A stretch of 64,000 bases of DNA from an uncultured Flavihumibacter sp. (GTDB lineage Bacteria; Bacteroidota; Bacteroidia; Chitinophagales; Chitinophagaceae), in the NCBI GenBank assembly GCA_902168105.1, contig CABHOY010000075.1:372001-436000 (forward strand), written 5' to 3'. The notes below the pieces were generated by a model, which was not told where the DNA came from, did not search any database, and saw nothing but the letters and a program-made list of their open reading frames with translations. Of this stretch, positions 51,941 through 61,674 are shown one piece after another. Positions within the stretch are counted from its first letter, which is position 1; each line of letters opens with the position of its first letter. The translations under genes were made by a program, and so were the position numbers.

Positions 51941-52783
51941 ATGATCGCAACTATAGTAGGAACAGGATTAATAGGTGGATCACTGGCCATTAGCCTTAAA
52001 GAAAAAGGCGTGGCTAACTGGATAATTGGTGTAGACCAGAACGAAAGCAATCTGAAGAAAGCACAGGAACTGAAGATCATTGACGAAGGTGCGACGCTGG
52101 AGGATGCCATGCAACGTTCCCAGCTTATCATTCTGGCAATTCCGGTAGATGGTATGTTGCAGATCATGCCCTCCGTACTTGATAAAGCAGGACCCGAACA
52201 TGTGATCATGGACGTAGGTTCTACAAAACAAAAAATATTACAACTCGTTGCCGGACATCCCAACAGGGGGCGCTTTGTAGCTGCTCACCCGATGGCCGGC
52301 ACGGAGTATTCCGGTCCGGAAGCAGCCATAAAGAACCTCTTCACGCAAAAGACCATGGTGTTGTGCGACGTGAAAAACAGTGCTGAAGATGCACTGGAGC
52401 TCATTGAAAATATGGTAGACAAACTGCAGATGCGCCTTGTGTATATGAACGCAGAAGAACATGACCTGCACACTGCCTATGTATCTCATATCTCCCATAT
52501 CACTTCTTTCGCCCTGGCGCTGACTGTGCTGGAGAAAGAAAAAGAACAGGGTCGCATATTTGAACTAGCCAGTGGTGGTTTTGAATCTACTGTAAGGCTG
52601 GCGAAAAGTTCGCCTGATATGTGGGTGCCTATCTTCAAGCATAACCGTCATAATGTGCTGGACGTACTGGATGAACATATCCACCAGTTACAGCAAATGA
52701 GGGAGCTGCTACAGAATGAGGACTACGAAACATTCTATAAACTGATCCAGAAATCAAATAAGATCAGGAAAATATTAAAATAG
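51941..52783 (+). CDS. tyrA: Prephenate dehydrogenase
   Basis: A 280-residue NAD(P)-dependent enzyme that makes 4-hydroxyphenylpyruvate for Tyr. The dinucleotide loop is IVGTGLIGGSLAISLKEKG; AHPMAGTEYSGPEAA holds the catalytic His region, and HDLHTAYVSHISH the second conserved His motif. There is no ACT or chorismate mutase domain. It starts five bases after the aminotransferase stop. A 135-base gap follows before the DAHP synthase gene. Confidence 0.94.
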   Translation: MIATIVGTGLIGGSLAISLKEKGVANWIIGVDQNESNLKKAQELKIIDEGATLEDAMQRSQLIILAIPVDGMLQIMPSVLDKAGPEHVIMDVGSTKQKILQLVAGHPNRGRFVAAHPMAGTEYSGPEAAIKNLFTQKTMVLCDVKNSAEDALELIENMVDKLQMRLVYMNAEEHDLHTAYVSHISHITSFALALTVLEKEKEQGRIFELASGGFESTVRLAKSSPDMWVPIFKHNRHNVLDVLDEHIHQLQQMRELLQNEDYETFYKLIQKSNKIRKILK

Positions 52784-52918
52784 CCGGTCGCCGTGTAGTG
52801 ACTCATTTGCCGGGAAACTGAAAATGGATCACTAACCGATAGTCGGACAGAAACAAGAAAACAAACAATCACTGGATTATGGACGACTATCGTCTATGGT
52901 CTGAAAAGCGTCAAAACG

Positions 52919-54010
52919 ATGGAACAGATTCTCGCTAAAACAAAATTTTCTGATCCGGCTTCAGATAAGAAACCGCTGATCATTTCCGGTCCCTGCAGCG
53001 CAGAAACCGAAGAACAGGTATTGGATACAGCCCTGAGACTGGCTAAAACAGGTAAAGTGGACGTACTGCGTGCAGGTATCTGGAAGCCACGTACCCGTCC
53101 GGGTTCTTTCGAAGGTATCGGTGTTACCGGTTTACCATGGCTGCAGAAAGCAAAGGAACTGACAGGTCTTCCACTGGCTGTTGAAGTAGCAACCGCTAAA
53201 CAGGTAGAAGAAGCTCTGCAGCACGGTGTGGACATCCTCTGGATCGGCGCCCGTACTACCGTGAATCCGTTCTCTGTACAGGAAGTTGCAGACGCGCTGA
53301 AAGGTGTGGATACTACTGTACTGATCAAAAACCCGATCAATCCTGACCTCGAACTGTGGATCGGTGCTGTAGAACGTGTGCGTAACTCAGGCATCACCAA
53401 GATTGGTCTGATCCACCGTGGATTCTCCAGCTATGGCAATACTGAATACCGTAATGCTCCGATGTGGCACCTGCCTATCGAAATGAAACGCCGTATGCCT
53501 GAACTGCCTATGATCTGCGATCCTAGCCACATCAGCGGCCGCCGCGATATTCTGCAGGAAGTTTCTCAGGAAGCAGTTGACCTGGATTACGATGGTCTGA
53601 TGCTGGAATCACACATCGACCCTGACAAAGCATGGAGCGATGCTAAACAGCAGGTTACTCCTGAAAGACTGGCAGAAATTTTGGATGGTATCACCTGGCG
53701 TCACGAGCGCACAGATCAGAAAGAATTCAACTCTGCGCTGGATAAACTCCGTGGTCAGATCAACCAGATCGATGATGAGATCATGCTGCTGTTGGGCAAC
53801 CGTATGAAGATCGCTGAGAAGATCGGTATCTATAAAAAAGAGAACAATGTGACCATCCTGCAAACAAACCGCTGGAACGAGATCCTGCAACGCGGTATCT
53901 CTAAAGGTGAGAAACTGGGCCTGACAAAAGATTTCATCCTGAAATACTTTGATGCAGTTCACCTGGAATCCATCAACAGACAGAACAGAGTGATGAACGA
54001 AGACAAATAG
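52919..54010 (+). CDS. Bifunctional DAHP synthase / chorismate mutase
   Basis: A 363-residue fusion that catalyses the first step of the shikimate pathway and the chorismate-to-prephenate step. Residues 1-260 are a type I-beta DAHP synthase (ISGPCSAETEEQVLDTA, RAGIWKPRTRPGSFEG, DPSHISGRRD). Residues about 275-355 are an AroQ chorismate mutase helix bundle (LRGQINQIDDEIMLLLGNRM). In known fusions prephenate or chorismate feeds back on the synthase. A 19-codon frame (52879-52938) overlaps its start, and a 9-base inverted repeat lies upstream (52837-52845 with 52884-52892), so translation of this gene may be tuned. Confidence 0.94.
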   Translation: MEQILAKTKFSDPASDKKPLIISGPCSAETEEQVLDTALRLAKTGKVDVLRAGIWKPRTRPGSFEGIGVTGLPWLQKAKELTGLPLAVEVATAKQVEEALQHGVDILWIGARTTVNPFSVQEVADALKGVDTTVLIKNPINPDLELWIGAVERVRNSGITKIGLIHRGFSSYGNTEYRNAPMWHLPIEMKRRMPELPMICDPSHISGRRDILQEVSQEAVDLDYDGLMLESHIDPDKAWSDAKQQVTPERLAEILDGITWRHERTDQKEFNSALDKLRGQINQIDDEIMLLLGNRMKIAEKIGIYKKENNVTILQTNRWNEILQRGISKGEKLGLTKDFILKYFDAVHLESINRQNRVMNEDK

Positions 54011-54023
54011 ACTTAATACAAAT

Positions 54024-55049
54024 ATGAGAACGTTATCTTACCAGTTCCAGCATAGTAATACGAAATATTATCTGGGAGAAAGCCTGCAACAGCTGGGCAG
54101 TTATGCCGATCCATCCAGAACTGTACTTGTTGTGGATGAGAATGTGGATCAACACCACGGGCAAAAATTGGCTGGCTGGCGAAAGCTGGTTATCCCGGAT
54201 GGAGAAGAGAACAAAAGCGGTGAAGTCCTTGAGCAGATCATTAATGGTCTGATCGAACTGGAAGCAGACCGTAAAACCATGCTGATAGGTATTGGCGGTG
54301 GTATGACCACTGACCTTACCGGCTATGCGGCCAGCATTTACATGCGGGGCATGCCAGTAGGTTTTGTTCCTACTACTTTGCTGGCACAGGTGGATGCGTC
54401 TATTGGTGGCAAGAACGGTATCAACCATGGTAAACATAAGAACATGCTGGGTACTATCCGCCAGCCGGAGTTCATTCTGTTTGATTATTCACTGCCGCTG
54501 ACAATGCCGGCAGAAGAATGGCACAATGGCTTTGCGGAGATCATCAAGTATGCGTGCATTCTCGATGCCAGCCTGTTCACCTACCTGGAAGAGAACCGTG
54601 ATAAAGCTATGCAGCGCGATGTGGCTGTACTGGAATACCTGGTGGAACGTTCTGTGGAACTGAAAACCAAAGTAGTGCTGGAAGATGAATTTGAAACTGC
54701 ATCAAGACGCTGGCTTAACTTTGGCCATACGCTTGGGCATGCAGTGGAGAAGATCGAGAACATCGCACACGGCAGGGCAGTGGCAATCGGTATGGTAGCT
54801 GCCGCCAAGATCTCAGAAAAACTGAAAGGATTGCCTGTTGATCAGACCAACAGATTGATCCGCCTCATTAACGATTACCAGTTGCCGGTTACGCTGACCT
54901 CCAACAAGGAAGAAGTGTTCAACATCTTCAAGCTGGATAAGAAGCGGGAAAAAGATGCGATTCATTTTGTACTGCTCGAAGAAATAGGTAAGGCTACCAC
55001 ACAGCCTGTGCCTATTGCAGAACTGAAGCAAATGCTGGAGGAACTATAA
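54024..55049 (+). CDS. aroB: 3-Dehydroquinate synthase
   Basis: A 341-residue NAD- and zinc-dependent cyclase, the second step of the shikimate pathway. GIGGGMTTDLTGYAASIYMRG is the NAD/substrate region, PTTLLAQVDASIGGKNGIN the active-site stretch, and LNFGHTLGHAVE carries zinc-binding His. It follows the DAHP synthase by 13 bases. aroD and aroE equivalents and shikimate kinase are not in this operon. Confidence 0.96.
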   Translation: MRTLSYQFQHSNTKYYLGESLQQLGSYADPSRTVLVVDENVDQHHGQKLAGWRKLVIPDGEENKSGEVLEQIINGLIELEADRKTMLIGIGGGMTTDLTGYAASIYMRGMPVGFVPTTLLAQVDASIGGKNGINHGKHKNMLGTIRQPEFILFDYSLPLTMPAEEWHNGFAEIIKYACILDASLFTYLEENRDKAMQRDVAVLEYLVERSVELKTKVVLEDEFETASRRWLNFGHTLGHAVEKIENIAHGRAVAIGMVAAAKISEKLKGLPVDQTNRLIRLINDYQLPVTLTSNKEEVFNIFKLDKKREKDAIHFVLLEEIGKATTQPVPIAELKQMLEEL

Positions 55050-55060
55050 AACTAAAAATT

Positions 55061-56347
55061 ATGCAAGTAACAATATCACCCGGCGCTATCAGTGGTACAG
55101 TGACCGCCAATCCATCCAAAAGTGCGATGCAACGTGCTGTTGCTGCAGCACTGCTGAGCAATGGTACCAGCATTATCCGCAATCCCGGTCTGAGCAACGA
55201 CTGCCTGGCTGCGTTGGATGTGGCCGGAAAACTGGGTGCCGTTATCAAACGTAATGAGGACAATATTGAAATTACAAGCAAAGGGATCTATCCTGCTGCC
55301 GAAAATAATGAGATCAATTGCGGGGAGTCCGGTCTCGGTATCCGCATGTTTACGCCTATTGCGGCCCTCTCAGATCAGGCTATTACCATCAATGGACATG
55401 GTAGTCTTACTACCCGCCCGATGGACTTCTTCGAAGAAGTATTGCCTAAACTGGATGTAAAATGCACTACCCGCGAAGGGAAACTGCCATTGAAAATACA
55501 AGGCCCGCTGAAAGCGAAGAACATCACCATAGATGGTTCACTGAGCTCCCAGTTCCTCACCGGTTTGCTGATGGCATACGGCGCAGTAGCGGAAGATGTG
55601 ACCATCACCGTAAAAGATCTGAAAAGCAAACCTTATATCGCACTGACGCTGCAACTGATGGAGCAGTTCGGCGTAAAGGTAAAAGAAGAGCAGTTCGAGC
55701 AATTCCACTTTGGTAAACGCCAGACTTACAAAGCCGGTGACTATACTGTGGAAGGAGATTGGAGCGGCGCTGCTTTCCTGCTGGTAGCTGCGGCTGTAGC
55801 GGGTAAGGCGGAAGTACACCACCTGAATACACAGTCTGCACAGTCAGATAAAGCCATCCTGGAAGCCCTGGAAAAATCAGGAGCATCACTGTTGCCAGGT
55901 GTCTTTACAGTGATCGTGGAGAAAAATAAACTGCAGGCTTTTGACTTCGATGCGACCGACTGTCCTGACCTGTTTCCTCCGCTGGTAGCTCTTGCTGCTA
56001 ATTGCGAAGGCACTACAAAGATCATTGGTGTGAACAGGCTGGCACATAAAGAAAGTGACCGTGGTAAGACCCTGCAGGAGGAATTTGGTAAAATGGGTAT
56101 AACCATTGACCTGCATGGCGATGAGATGCTGGTGCATGGCGGCACCGGTATTAAGGGAGCTGTTGTAAGTTCTCACAATGACCATCGTATTGCCATGGCC
56201 TGTGCAGTAGCTGCACTTACAGCAGATGCTCCGGTGATCATCGAAGATGCAGAGGCCATAAACAAATCATATCCTGAGTTCTATGAACATCTGGAGAAGA
56301 TCGGTGGTAAAGTAAAAAAGCAGGGATCAGCAAGCCTGACGCATTAA
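55061..56347 (+). CDS. aroA: EPSP synthase (3-phosphoshikimate 1-carboxyvinyltransferase)
   Basis: A 428-residue two-domain enzyme that adds the enolpyruvyl group of PEP to shikimate-3-phosphate. NPSKSAMQRAVAAALL holds the PEP-binding Lys, GESGLGIRMF replaces the more common N-x-GTAxR loop, and SSQFLTGLLMA and SHNDHRIAMACAV are conserved sites. The divergent GESGLGIR loop in the PEP-binding region is typical of some Bacteroidetes enzymes and may affect inhibitor binding. It begins 11 bases after aroB. Confidence 0.93.
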   Translation: MQVTISPGAISGTVTANPSKSAMQRAVAAALLSNGTSIIRNPGLSNDCLAALDVAGKLGAVIKRNEDNIEITSKGIYPAAENNEINCGESGLGIRMFTPIAALSDQAITINGHGSLTTRPMDFFEEVLPKLDVKCTTREGKLPLKIQGPLKAKNITIDGSLSSQFLTGLLMAYGAVAEDVTITVKDLKSKPYIALTLQLMEQFGVKVKEEQFEQFHFGKRQTYKAGDYTVEGDWSGAAFLLVAAAVAGKAEVHHLNTQSAQSDKAILEALEKSGASLLPGVFTVIVEKNKLQAFDFDATDCPDLFPPLVALAANCEGTTKIIGVNRLAHKESDRGKTLQEEFGKMGITIDLHGDEMLVHGGTGIKGAVVSSHNDHRIAMACAVAALTADAPVIIEDAEAINKSYPEFYEHLEKIGGKVKKQGSASLTH

Positions 56348-56357
56348 TAGAAGCAGG

Positions 56358-56394
56358 GCTGACTAAAAAGATGGATCGCCTTCTTTTAGTCAGC
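56358..56394 (+). other. Intercistronic hairpin between aroA and aroC
   Basis: An 11-base-pair perfect stem (56358-56368 with 56384-56394) lies in the 69-base gap before aroC. It lacks a T tract and probably marks an RNA processing or stability site rather than a full terminator. Confidence 0.55.
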
Positions 56395-56416
56395 GCTGAA
56401 AAAATACACAAACAGC

Positions 56417-57412
56417 ATGAACAGCTTTGGTAGATTATTCCGGGTGAATGTTTTTGGAGAATCGCATGGCGCCAGCGTAGGCGTGAATATTGACGGTATT
56501 CCTGCCGGTATTCCGCTTACACAGGAAGATTTCCTGCCTGACCTGGAAAGACGTAAAGCGGGTGCCAAGGGCACCACACCCCGTAAGGAAGAGGATCTGC
56601 CTTACATCAAATCCGGTGTATTTAACGACCGCACTACGGGTGCCCCCATTACAATATTATTTGAGAACAACAATACCCGCAGTACCGACTACGAGAAACT
56701 GCGTGAGTTTCCCCGTCCCGGTCATGCAGACTTTGTGGCTACCCACAAATATGGTGGCTTTGAAGATTATCGTGGCGGAGGTCATTTCAGCGGCCGTCTG
56801 ACCCTGAACCTGGTTGCCGCCGGTGTGATCGCTAAAAAGATCCTCGGGTCCGGTATCTCAGTTAAGGCGACATTGATCGAGGTAGGTGGTCTGCCTGATG
56901 CAGAGAAGGGGCTGGAAGCCGCAATTGCCGCTAAAGATTCAGTAGGTGGTATTGTGGAATGTGTTGTTGAAGGATTGCCCATTGGTCTCGGAGAGCCTTT
57001 CTTTGATTCAGTGGAATCCACTATCGCGCATGCCGTATTCTCTATCCCTGCTATTAAGGGCATCGAATTCGGCTCTGGTTTTGCCGCTGCCCGCATGAAA
57101 GGAGTAGAGCACAATGACGCCATCCTGGATGCAACCGGTAAAACAGCTACAAACCACGCTGGTGGAGTAGTAGGAGGTATTACAAACGGTAATCCCCTGG
57201 TATTCCGTGTGGCCGTAAAGCCTACCTCCAGCACACCTAAAGAACAACACACACTTAATATAAAAAGCGGAGAAGTGGAAAGCTTCAGCGTAAAAGGACG
57301 TCACGACCTCTGTATCGCATTGAGGGTACCGGTAGTTCTGGAAGCTGTAGCCGCTATGGCCCTGGCTGACTTTATGCTGCTCGAGCAAAGAAGCGGTAGA
57401 GTGTTTAAATAA
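56417..57412 (+). CDS. aroC: Chorismate synthase
   Basis: A 331-residue FMN-dependent lyase, the last step to chorismate. Signatures are FGESHGASVGVNIDGIPAGI near the N-terminus, YRGGGHFSGRLT in the middle, and NHAGGVVGGITNGNP plus GRHDLCIALRVPVVLEA towards the end. It is slightly shorter than the usual ~360 residues, but all signature regions are present. It ends the aromatic operon, with a perfect terminator 28 bases downstream. Confidence 0.96.
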   Translation: MNSFGRLFRVNVFGESHGASVGVNIDGIPAGIPLTQEDFLPDLERRKAGAKGTTPRKEEDLPYIKSGVFNDRTTGAPITILFENNNTRSTDYEKLREFPRPGHADFVATHKYGGFEDYRGGGHFSGRLTLNLVAAGVIAKKILGSGISVKATLIEVGGLPDAEKGLEAAIAAKDSVGGIVECVVEGLPIGLGEPFFDSVESTIAHAVFSIPAIKGIEFGSGFAAARMKGVEHNDAILDATGKTATNHAGGVVGGITNGNPLVFRVAVKPTSSTPKEQHTLNIKSGEVESFSVKGRHDLCIALRVPVVLEAVAAMALADFMLLEQRSGRVFK

Positions 57413-57440
57413 TAACTTTCACTCCTGTGAGTGAATATTA

Positions 57441-57473
57441 AAAAAGGCGAATGAGGATCTCATTCGCCTTTTT
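57441..57473. terminator. Bidirectional terminator after aroC
   Basis: A perfect 15-base-pair stem (57441-57455 with 57459-57473, loop GAT) has five As on one side and five Ts on the other. It lies between convergent aroC and the FKBP gene and suits termination on both strands. Confidence 0.9.
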
Positions 57474-57489
57474 ATATTTTAAACTAAAA

Positions 57490-58215
57490 CTATTTTTCGA
57501 TCGCGATCAGTTCTACTTCAAACACCAGGGTGCTGTTAGGACCGATTTTCGGACCTGCCTGACGGTCGCCGTAAGCCAGATCGGCAGGGATGAACAGTTT
57601 CCATTTTGAGCCTACCGACATCAGTTGTAAAGCTTCCGTCCAACCTTTGATAACTCCGCCAACAGGGAAGGAGATAGGCTGACCTCTCTCAACAGAACTA
57701 TCGAATACAGTACCGTCTATTAACGTACCATGATAGTGTGTTTTTACCTTGTCATTGATGGTTGGTTTAGGACCGGTACCTTCTGTGATGACCTGGTATT
57801 GTAATCCGCTAGGCAGTGCTACCACGCCTGGTTTGGTTTTATTTTCCGCCAGGAACTGTTCGCCGGCAGCCTTGTTTTTTTGCATTTTCTCAGCTTTTAA
57901 CTGTTGTAAATAATCGCTAACACTCATATTACCTTGTTCTTTTGTTATTAATGGCGTGCCCCCGCTAACGGCTTCTTTCAGCGCTTTAGCCAGTATATCG
58001 GTCTTAACACTGTCAAGGCCCTGGGTTTTCAGCATATTACCAAATTCCAGACCAATAGCATAACTGATGGTATCCAGTTTTGTTTGCAACAACGGGGCCG
58101 GCGCTACAGCTACCGGAACTTCCTCATCTTTTTTGGATTTCTTCTTCTTCTTTTGTGCGTAACCGGGAAGGGTAGCCACGCCCAAAATTCCAAGTAATAG
58201 GGCTTTTCTAATCAT
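57490..58215 (-). CDS. Exported FKBP-type peptidyl-prolyl isomerase
   Basis: A 241-residue periplasmic protein of the FkpA/Mip layout. It has a signal peptide ending near GYAQ (about residue 21), a very basic KKKKKSKKDEE linker, and a helical dimerisation domain (about 45-135). The C-terminal FKBP domain (about 140-240) has VKTHYHGTLIDGTVFDSS, PVGGVIKGWTEAL and IPADLAYGDR. It should speed proline isomerisation during folding of envelope proteins. It is a single-gene unit. Confidence 0.93.
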   Translation of the reverse strand: MIRKALLLGILGVATLPGYAQKKKKKSKKDEEVPVAVAPAPLLQTKLDTISYAIGLEFGNMLKTQGLDSVKTDILAKALKEAVSGGTPLITKEQGNMSVSDYLQQLKAEKMQKNKAAGEQFLAENKTKPGVVALPSGLQYQVITEGTGPKPTINDKVKTHYHGTLIDGTVFDSSVERGQPISFPVGGVIKGWTEALQLMSVGSKWKLFIPADLAYGDRQAGPKIGPNSTLVFEVELIAIEK

Positions 58216-58286
58216 ATAATGGTTTATTGAACTGTACTAAAATACTCTTGCAGGACACCCCGCAGGAATGGCCTGCAAGTTAGTAA

Positions 58287-60185
58287 CTATTTGATTACCG
58301 GCAACTCTATGTGAGAGGCGTGCTGAGCATCGTGGTAAATACGGATGTCTGCCTTCCGGAAATCTTTATCGTCACAGGTATAGATGTCGGTAAACACCTG
58401 CGGATTCCTATCCACCAGTGGGAACCAGCTGCTTTGCACCTGTACCATGATCTTATGTCCCTTTTTGAATGTATGGGCGATGTCCGGAATATTAAAATTG
58501 ACATCAGTAGGTGTATTGGGCTTAAATGCCTCAGGTTTCTCGAAGCTGTTACGATACTTCCCGCGCATGATCTCGCCGCGCACCAGCATCTGATAACCGC
58601 CCATAGGATAAGTAGCAGAAGGTACCCTGCGATGATCGCTGGGGGCTTCCTGGTCATATTTGAAATCGTTGGGGAACACATCGATCAGTTTCACCACAAA
58701 GTCTGCATCCGTGCCACTGGTGCTTACCACCAGTTTCGCTGCCAGCGGGCCTGCCACTGTTACATCTTCTGTCAGCACGGAGGTTTCAAATACAGCCACA
58801 TCCGGACGTCTTGCAGCAAAGCGCTGATCGTCCGTCATATAGTTGATGGTACGGTTGAAATGCACATCTTCGGTATATGGCACCGGTTTAGCCGGATCGC
58901 TTACGTATTCGGTAAAACTGCCGGCATTAAGTGGTTTGCTGAAGTCCAGTTTACCATTAGCCTGCAGATACAACGATCTGTTCTGGATATTCGCGAGTGG
59001 CCATTGTGACAATTTACGCCATTGATTTTCCCCTGTAAAGAAGATCGTGGCTTCGGCAATACTGTCTGCCGTACCTTTTCCTTTCAGGTAGTAGTTAAAG
59101 AAAGGTACTTCTATATTCTCCTGGTACCAATAGGAGGTAGGGCTCCCAAATTGCACATTACCCAGGGAAGAACCGTTGTTTGATCTGGAAGACCATTGTC
59201 CGTGATACCAGGGCCCCATTACAATACGGTTGTTAGCTTTACCACTCTGCTTTTCGATGGCTTTATAAGTGTTCCAGGCGCCGAAGCAGTCTTCCGCATC
59301 GAACAGACCGCCTACTTCCAGCATAGCTGGTTGTACGCTGGTCAGGAATTGCCTTACATTACGCGCTTTCCACCAGTTGTCCAGGTTAGGATGGGCCATG
59401 ATATCCTTCCAGAAAGCGATGCTGTCGCCCATTAAGCGGGTGAAGTTCTTCACAGCTCCTGTTCGGAGGTAGAAGTCGTAGTTGTCATTATTGTGGTATT
59501 CAAAATTGGTAGGGCCTACTGTGGTTGGTTTTGGTCTCGGTTTACCAAAGCTGGTATAGAACGCGAAGGCGTCTGTAATAAAAAAGGCGCCATTATGATG
59601 AAAGTCATCTCCGATGAACCAGTCAGTAACCGGTGCTTGCGGACTAACGGCTTTTAATGCCGGGTGACCGCTCAACGCTGCCATAGTTGAATAAAAACCA
59701 GGATAAGAGATGCCCAGTACGCCCACATTGCCGTTATTGTTCTCCAGGTTCTTTACCAACCAGTCGATAGTGTCGTAGGTATCACTGGCTTCATCGATGT
59801 CCTGTTTGGTCTTTTTGTTGGGATTATAAGGCCGTACGTCCACGAAAGTACCCTCACTCATCCAACGGCCTCTCACGTCCTGCATAACGAAATAATAGCC
59901 CTCGCGCAGGTATGTATTAAAGTGACTGCCCCAGAGTGGTAGCCATTTATCTTCTCCATATGGCGCACATGAATATGGCGTGCGGGACATGAGGATGGGA
60001 TGTTTCTCTGACCTGTCTTTCGGCATGTAGATGGAGGTAAACAATTTCACACCATCACGCATTGGTATGTACACTTCTTTTTTGATGAAGTTCTCACGCA
60101 CCCATGCGGAATCCTGATTGATGCCTTTCACGCAGGAAGCGTGAAGGAATAGCGCTGCAATCATCAGCGATAGCAATTTTCTCAT
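58287..60185 (-). CDS. CocE/NonD family hydrolase (S15-like), lipoprotein
   Basis: A 632-residue exported alpha/beta hydrolase. The N-terminus has a lipobox-like LHASC (Cys18), so it may be lipid-anchored. The catalytic domain shows IPMRDGVKLFTSIYMP, the oxyanion region RTPYSCAPYG, QDVRGRWMSEG, and the nucleophile Ser in LGISYPGF. A PepX_C-like jelly-roll domain follows (about 400-625). Relatives include X-Pro dipeptidyl peptidases, cocaine esterase and glutaryl-7-ACA acylase; the substrate is probably a peptide or ester. Confidence 0.9.
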   Translation of the reverse strand: MRKLLSLMIAALFLHASCVKGINQDSAWVRENFIKKEVYIPMRDGVKLFTSIYMPKDRSEKHPILMSRTPYSCAPYGEDKWLPLWGSHFNTYLREGYYFVMQDVRGRWMSEGTFVDVRPYNPNKKTKQDIDEASDTYDTIDWLVKNLENNNGNVGVLGISYPGFYSTMAALSGHPALKAVSPQAPVTDWFIGDDFHHNGAFFITDAFAFYTSFGKPRPKPTTVGPTNFEYHNNDNYDFYLRTGAVKNFTRLMGDSIAFWKDIMAHPNLDNWWKARNVRQFLTSVQPAMLEVGGLFDAEDCFGAWNTYKAIEKQSGKANNRIVMGPWYHGQWSSRSNNGSSLGNVQFGSPTSYWYQENIEVPFFNYYLKGKGTADSIAEATIFFTGENQWRKLSQWPLANIQNRSLYLQANGKLDFSKPLNAGSFTEYVSDPAKPVPYTEDVHFNRTINYMTDDQRFAARRPDVAVFETSVLTEDVTVAGPLAAKLVVSTSGTDADFVVKLIDVFPNDFKYDQEAPSDHRRVPSATYPMGGYQMLVRGEIMRGKYRNSFEKPEAFKPNTPTDVNFNIPDIAHTFKKGHKIMVQVQSSWFPLVDRNPQVFTDIYTCDDKDFRKADIRIYHDAQHASHIELPVIK

Positions 60186-60230
60186 AAGTCGTTTAATGAT
60201 TTTGTTAGGTCTGGACAGTTTGTCTGTGTT

Positions 60231-60581
60231 CTAGGATGACAGGGTCTCCCTGTCTTTTTTGGGTAATGATTTTACTACCAGGTCGTAAGAGTCTCTGATC
60301 CATTGATAGAGTAAACGGCTTGGTATATTGGAATGTACGTCTACCGTATTCCAATGTTTCTTATTCATATGATAGCCGGGTGTAACGCCGTCATATCGTT
60401 CCCGCAGTTCGACCGCTATTTCAGGATCGCACTTCAGGTTGATCGAGTCAAAGCTATCAACGTTAGTGAGGGAGAACATCTTACCTTTTACCTTGTATAC
60501 AAGAGTTTCTTCACCGAATGGAAACTCCTCCGTAACGCCTGGCAACGATAAACAATATTCCCGGAATTGTTCAATATTCAT
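60231..60581 (-). CDS. MmcQ/YjbR family protein
   Basis: A 116-residue protein of the YjbR fold: MNIEQFREYCLSLPGVTEEFPFGEETLVYKV in outline at the start, KGKMFSLTN, and the conserved GYHMNKKHWNTV centre. Members bind DNA weakly in structural studies, but the cell role is not established. It lies 45 bases upstream of the S15-like hydrolase on the same strand and may share its transcript. Confidence 0.9.
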   Translation of the reverse strand: MNIEQFREYCLSLPGVTEEFPFGEETLVYKVKGKMFSLTNVDSFDSINLKCDPEIAVELRERYDGVTPGYHMNKKHWNTVDVHSNIPSRLLYQWIRDSYDLVVKSLPKKDRETLSS

Positions 60582-60621
60582 ATCCGTAGTAATGTGAAGT
60601 CAAGCTAGATACGGCCAAAGA

Positions 60622-60657
60622 TAAAAAAAAGAGGCCAACCTTCTGGAAGATTGGCCC
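60622..60657 (-). terminator. Terminator for the minus-strand gene at 60720
   Basis: An 11-base-pair stem with one mismatch (60634-60644 with 60647-60657) is flanked by an A run at 60623-60631, which reads as a U tract on the minus strand. Confidence 0.65.
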
Positions 60658-60719
60658 CTTGTTATAAATTGAGATTGATAGTCACTAAATGCAGCTGATA
60701 TGGTTGGTTTATGATGAAT

Positions 60720-61238
60720 TTAAAGTTTGGTGATAGCAAGGATCACACGGGAATAACGCCCGTATACGATCTCTACCTGCTGACCGGCTTTGAAATTATC
60801 CAGTCTGCCGCGCATCCAGTAAAACAGTCGTTTCCTTTTCCGCACACCTTCCTGTTTTACAATGAAGCTGGTCTGCATTTCATTGTTGCCCTGATAGATC
60901 ATTTCCAGTGGCACTTGTATCTGTCCTTTCTCTAGTTTGGTAAGATCTTTTTTGATCGTATAGTAACGTACGTCCGTTACCTTGATCAATGCAAAGATCA
61001 GCACTAATACAAAAGACATCAGCCAAACCCAGAACCACACGTTCTTATAGGAAAATAAGGACTGATTGATCTCTTCGTCGCTGAGACGTTTGGCAAGAAA
61101 GAATTGAGGTACAAAAGCGGCGATAATCACTAAAAACACGCCGATAGCAATGAATTTGTAGATCTGCCTAGTGTTCTTTTTCAACGCATCCTGAAGATGA
61201 AATATCTCTTCGGTCGTCATAAAAGAGTAATCCTGCAT
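60720..61238 (-). CDS. Two-span membrane protein of unknown function
   Basis: A 172-residue protein. A charged helical N-terminus (to about residue 28) is followed by a membrane segment (about 29-47), a short loop, a second membrane segment (about 68-86) and a cytoplasmic C-terminal domain. The C-terminal half is basic and beta-like (VRKRKRLFYWMRGRLDNFKAGQQVEIVYGRYSRVIL). No family is recognised. It is transcribed alone, with its own terminator. Confidence 0.72.
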   Translation of the reverse strand: MQDYSFMTTEEIFHLQDALKKNTRQIYKFIAIGVFLVIIAAFVPQFFLAKRLSDEEINQSLFSYKNVWFWVWLMSFVLVLIFALIKVTDVRYYTIKKDLTKLEKGQIQVPLEMIYQGNNEMQTSFIVKQEGVRKRKRLFYWMRGRLDNFKAGQQVEIVYGRYSRVILAITKL

Positions 61239-61674
61239 AAGTATATTGGTTTTTCTTATATCTAATTTATATAAAATATTATTAAAATAATGATAATGTT
61301 TGCGGGAATACTGTCAACTTAGTATTAGTGTGACTTAAGGTCTTGGTAATCAGGAAAAGATTTTTTATAGAAACGCCGTGATATTACATACAAAAGACAA
61401 ATCAGCAGATACAGAATTGTGTGGCAACGCACAAATTACAGTACCGGTACTCAAATTTTCCGTATCCGGTAACATCTTTACCATTGACGGAAAAACTTAG
61501 AGAAGGAAAGGGGTTTTTACATGTTGTAAGCGGGGGCTATGATAATAAGAAAGTCTGTCAGTTGGCTACGATATTCACATCACAAAAAAGGGGCGATATC
61601 TTTCGATACCACCCCTTATATTTTATGCCTGCACTACTTGCAGGACTTTATCTTTCAGTGCTCAAATTTCCTTA
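61239..61674. other. 436-base intergenic region with the gcvP terminator
   Basis: The gap holds the promoter side of the 60720 gene and the 3' flank of gcvP. A hairpin at 61588-61617 (13 positions per arm, two mismatches) with an A run at 61583-61589 acts as a minus-strand terminator for gcvP. A plus-strand frame at 61421-61696 runs into gcvP and is not accepted as a gene. No other feature is seen. Confidence 0.6.
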
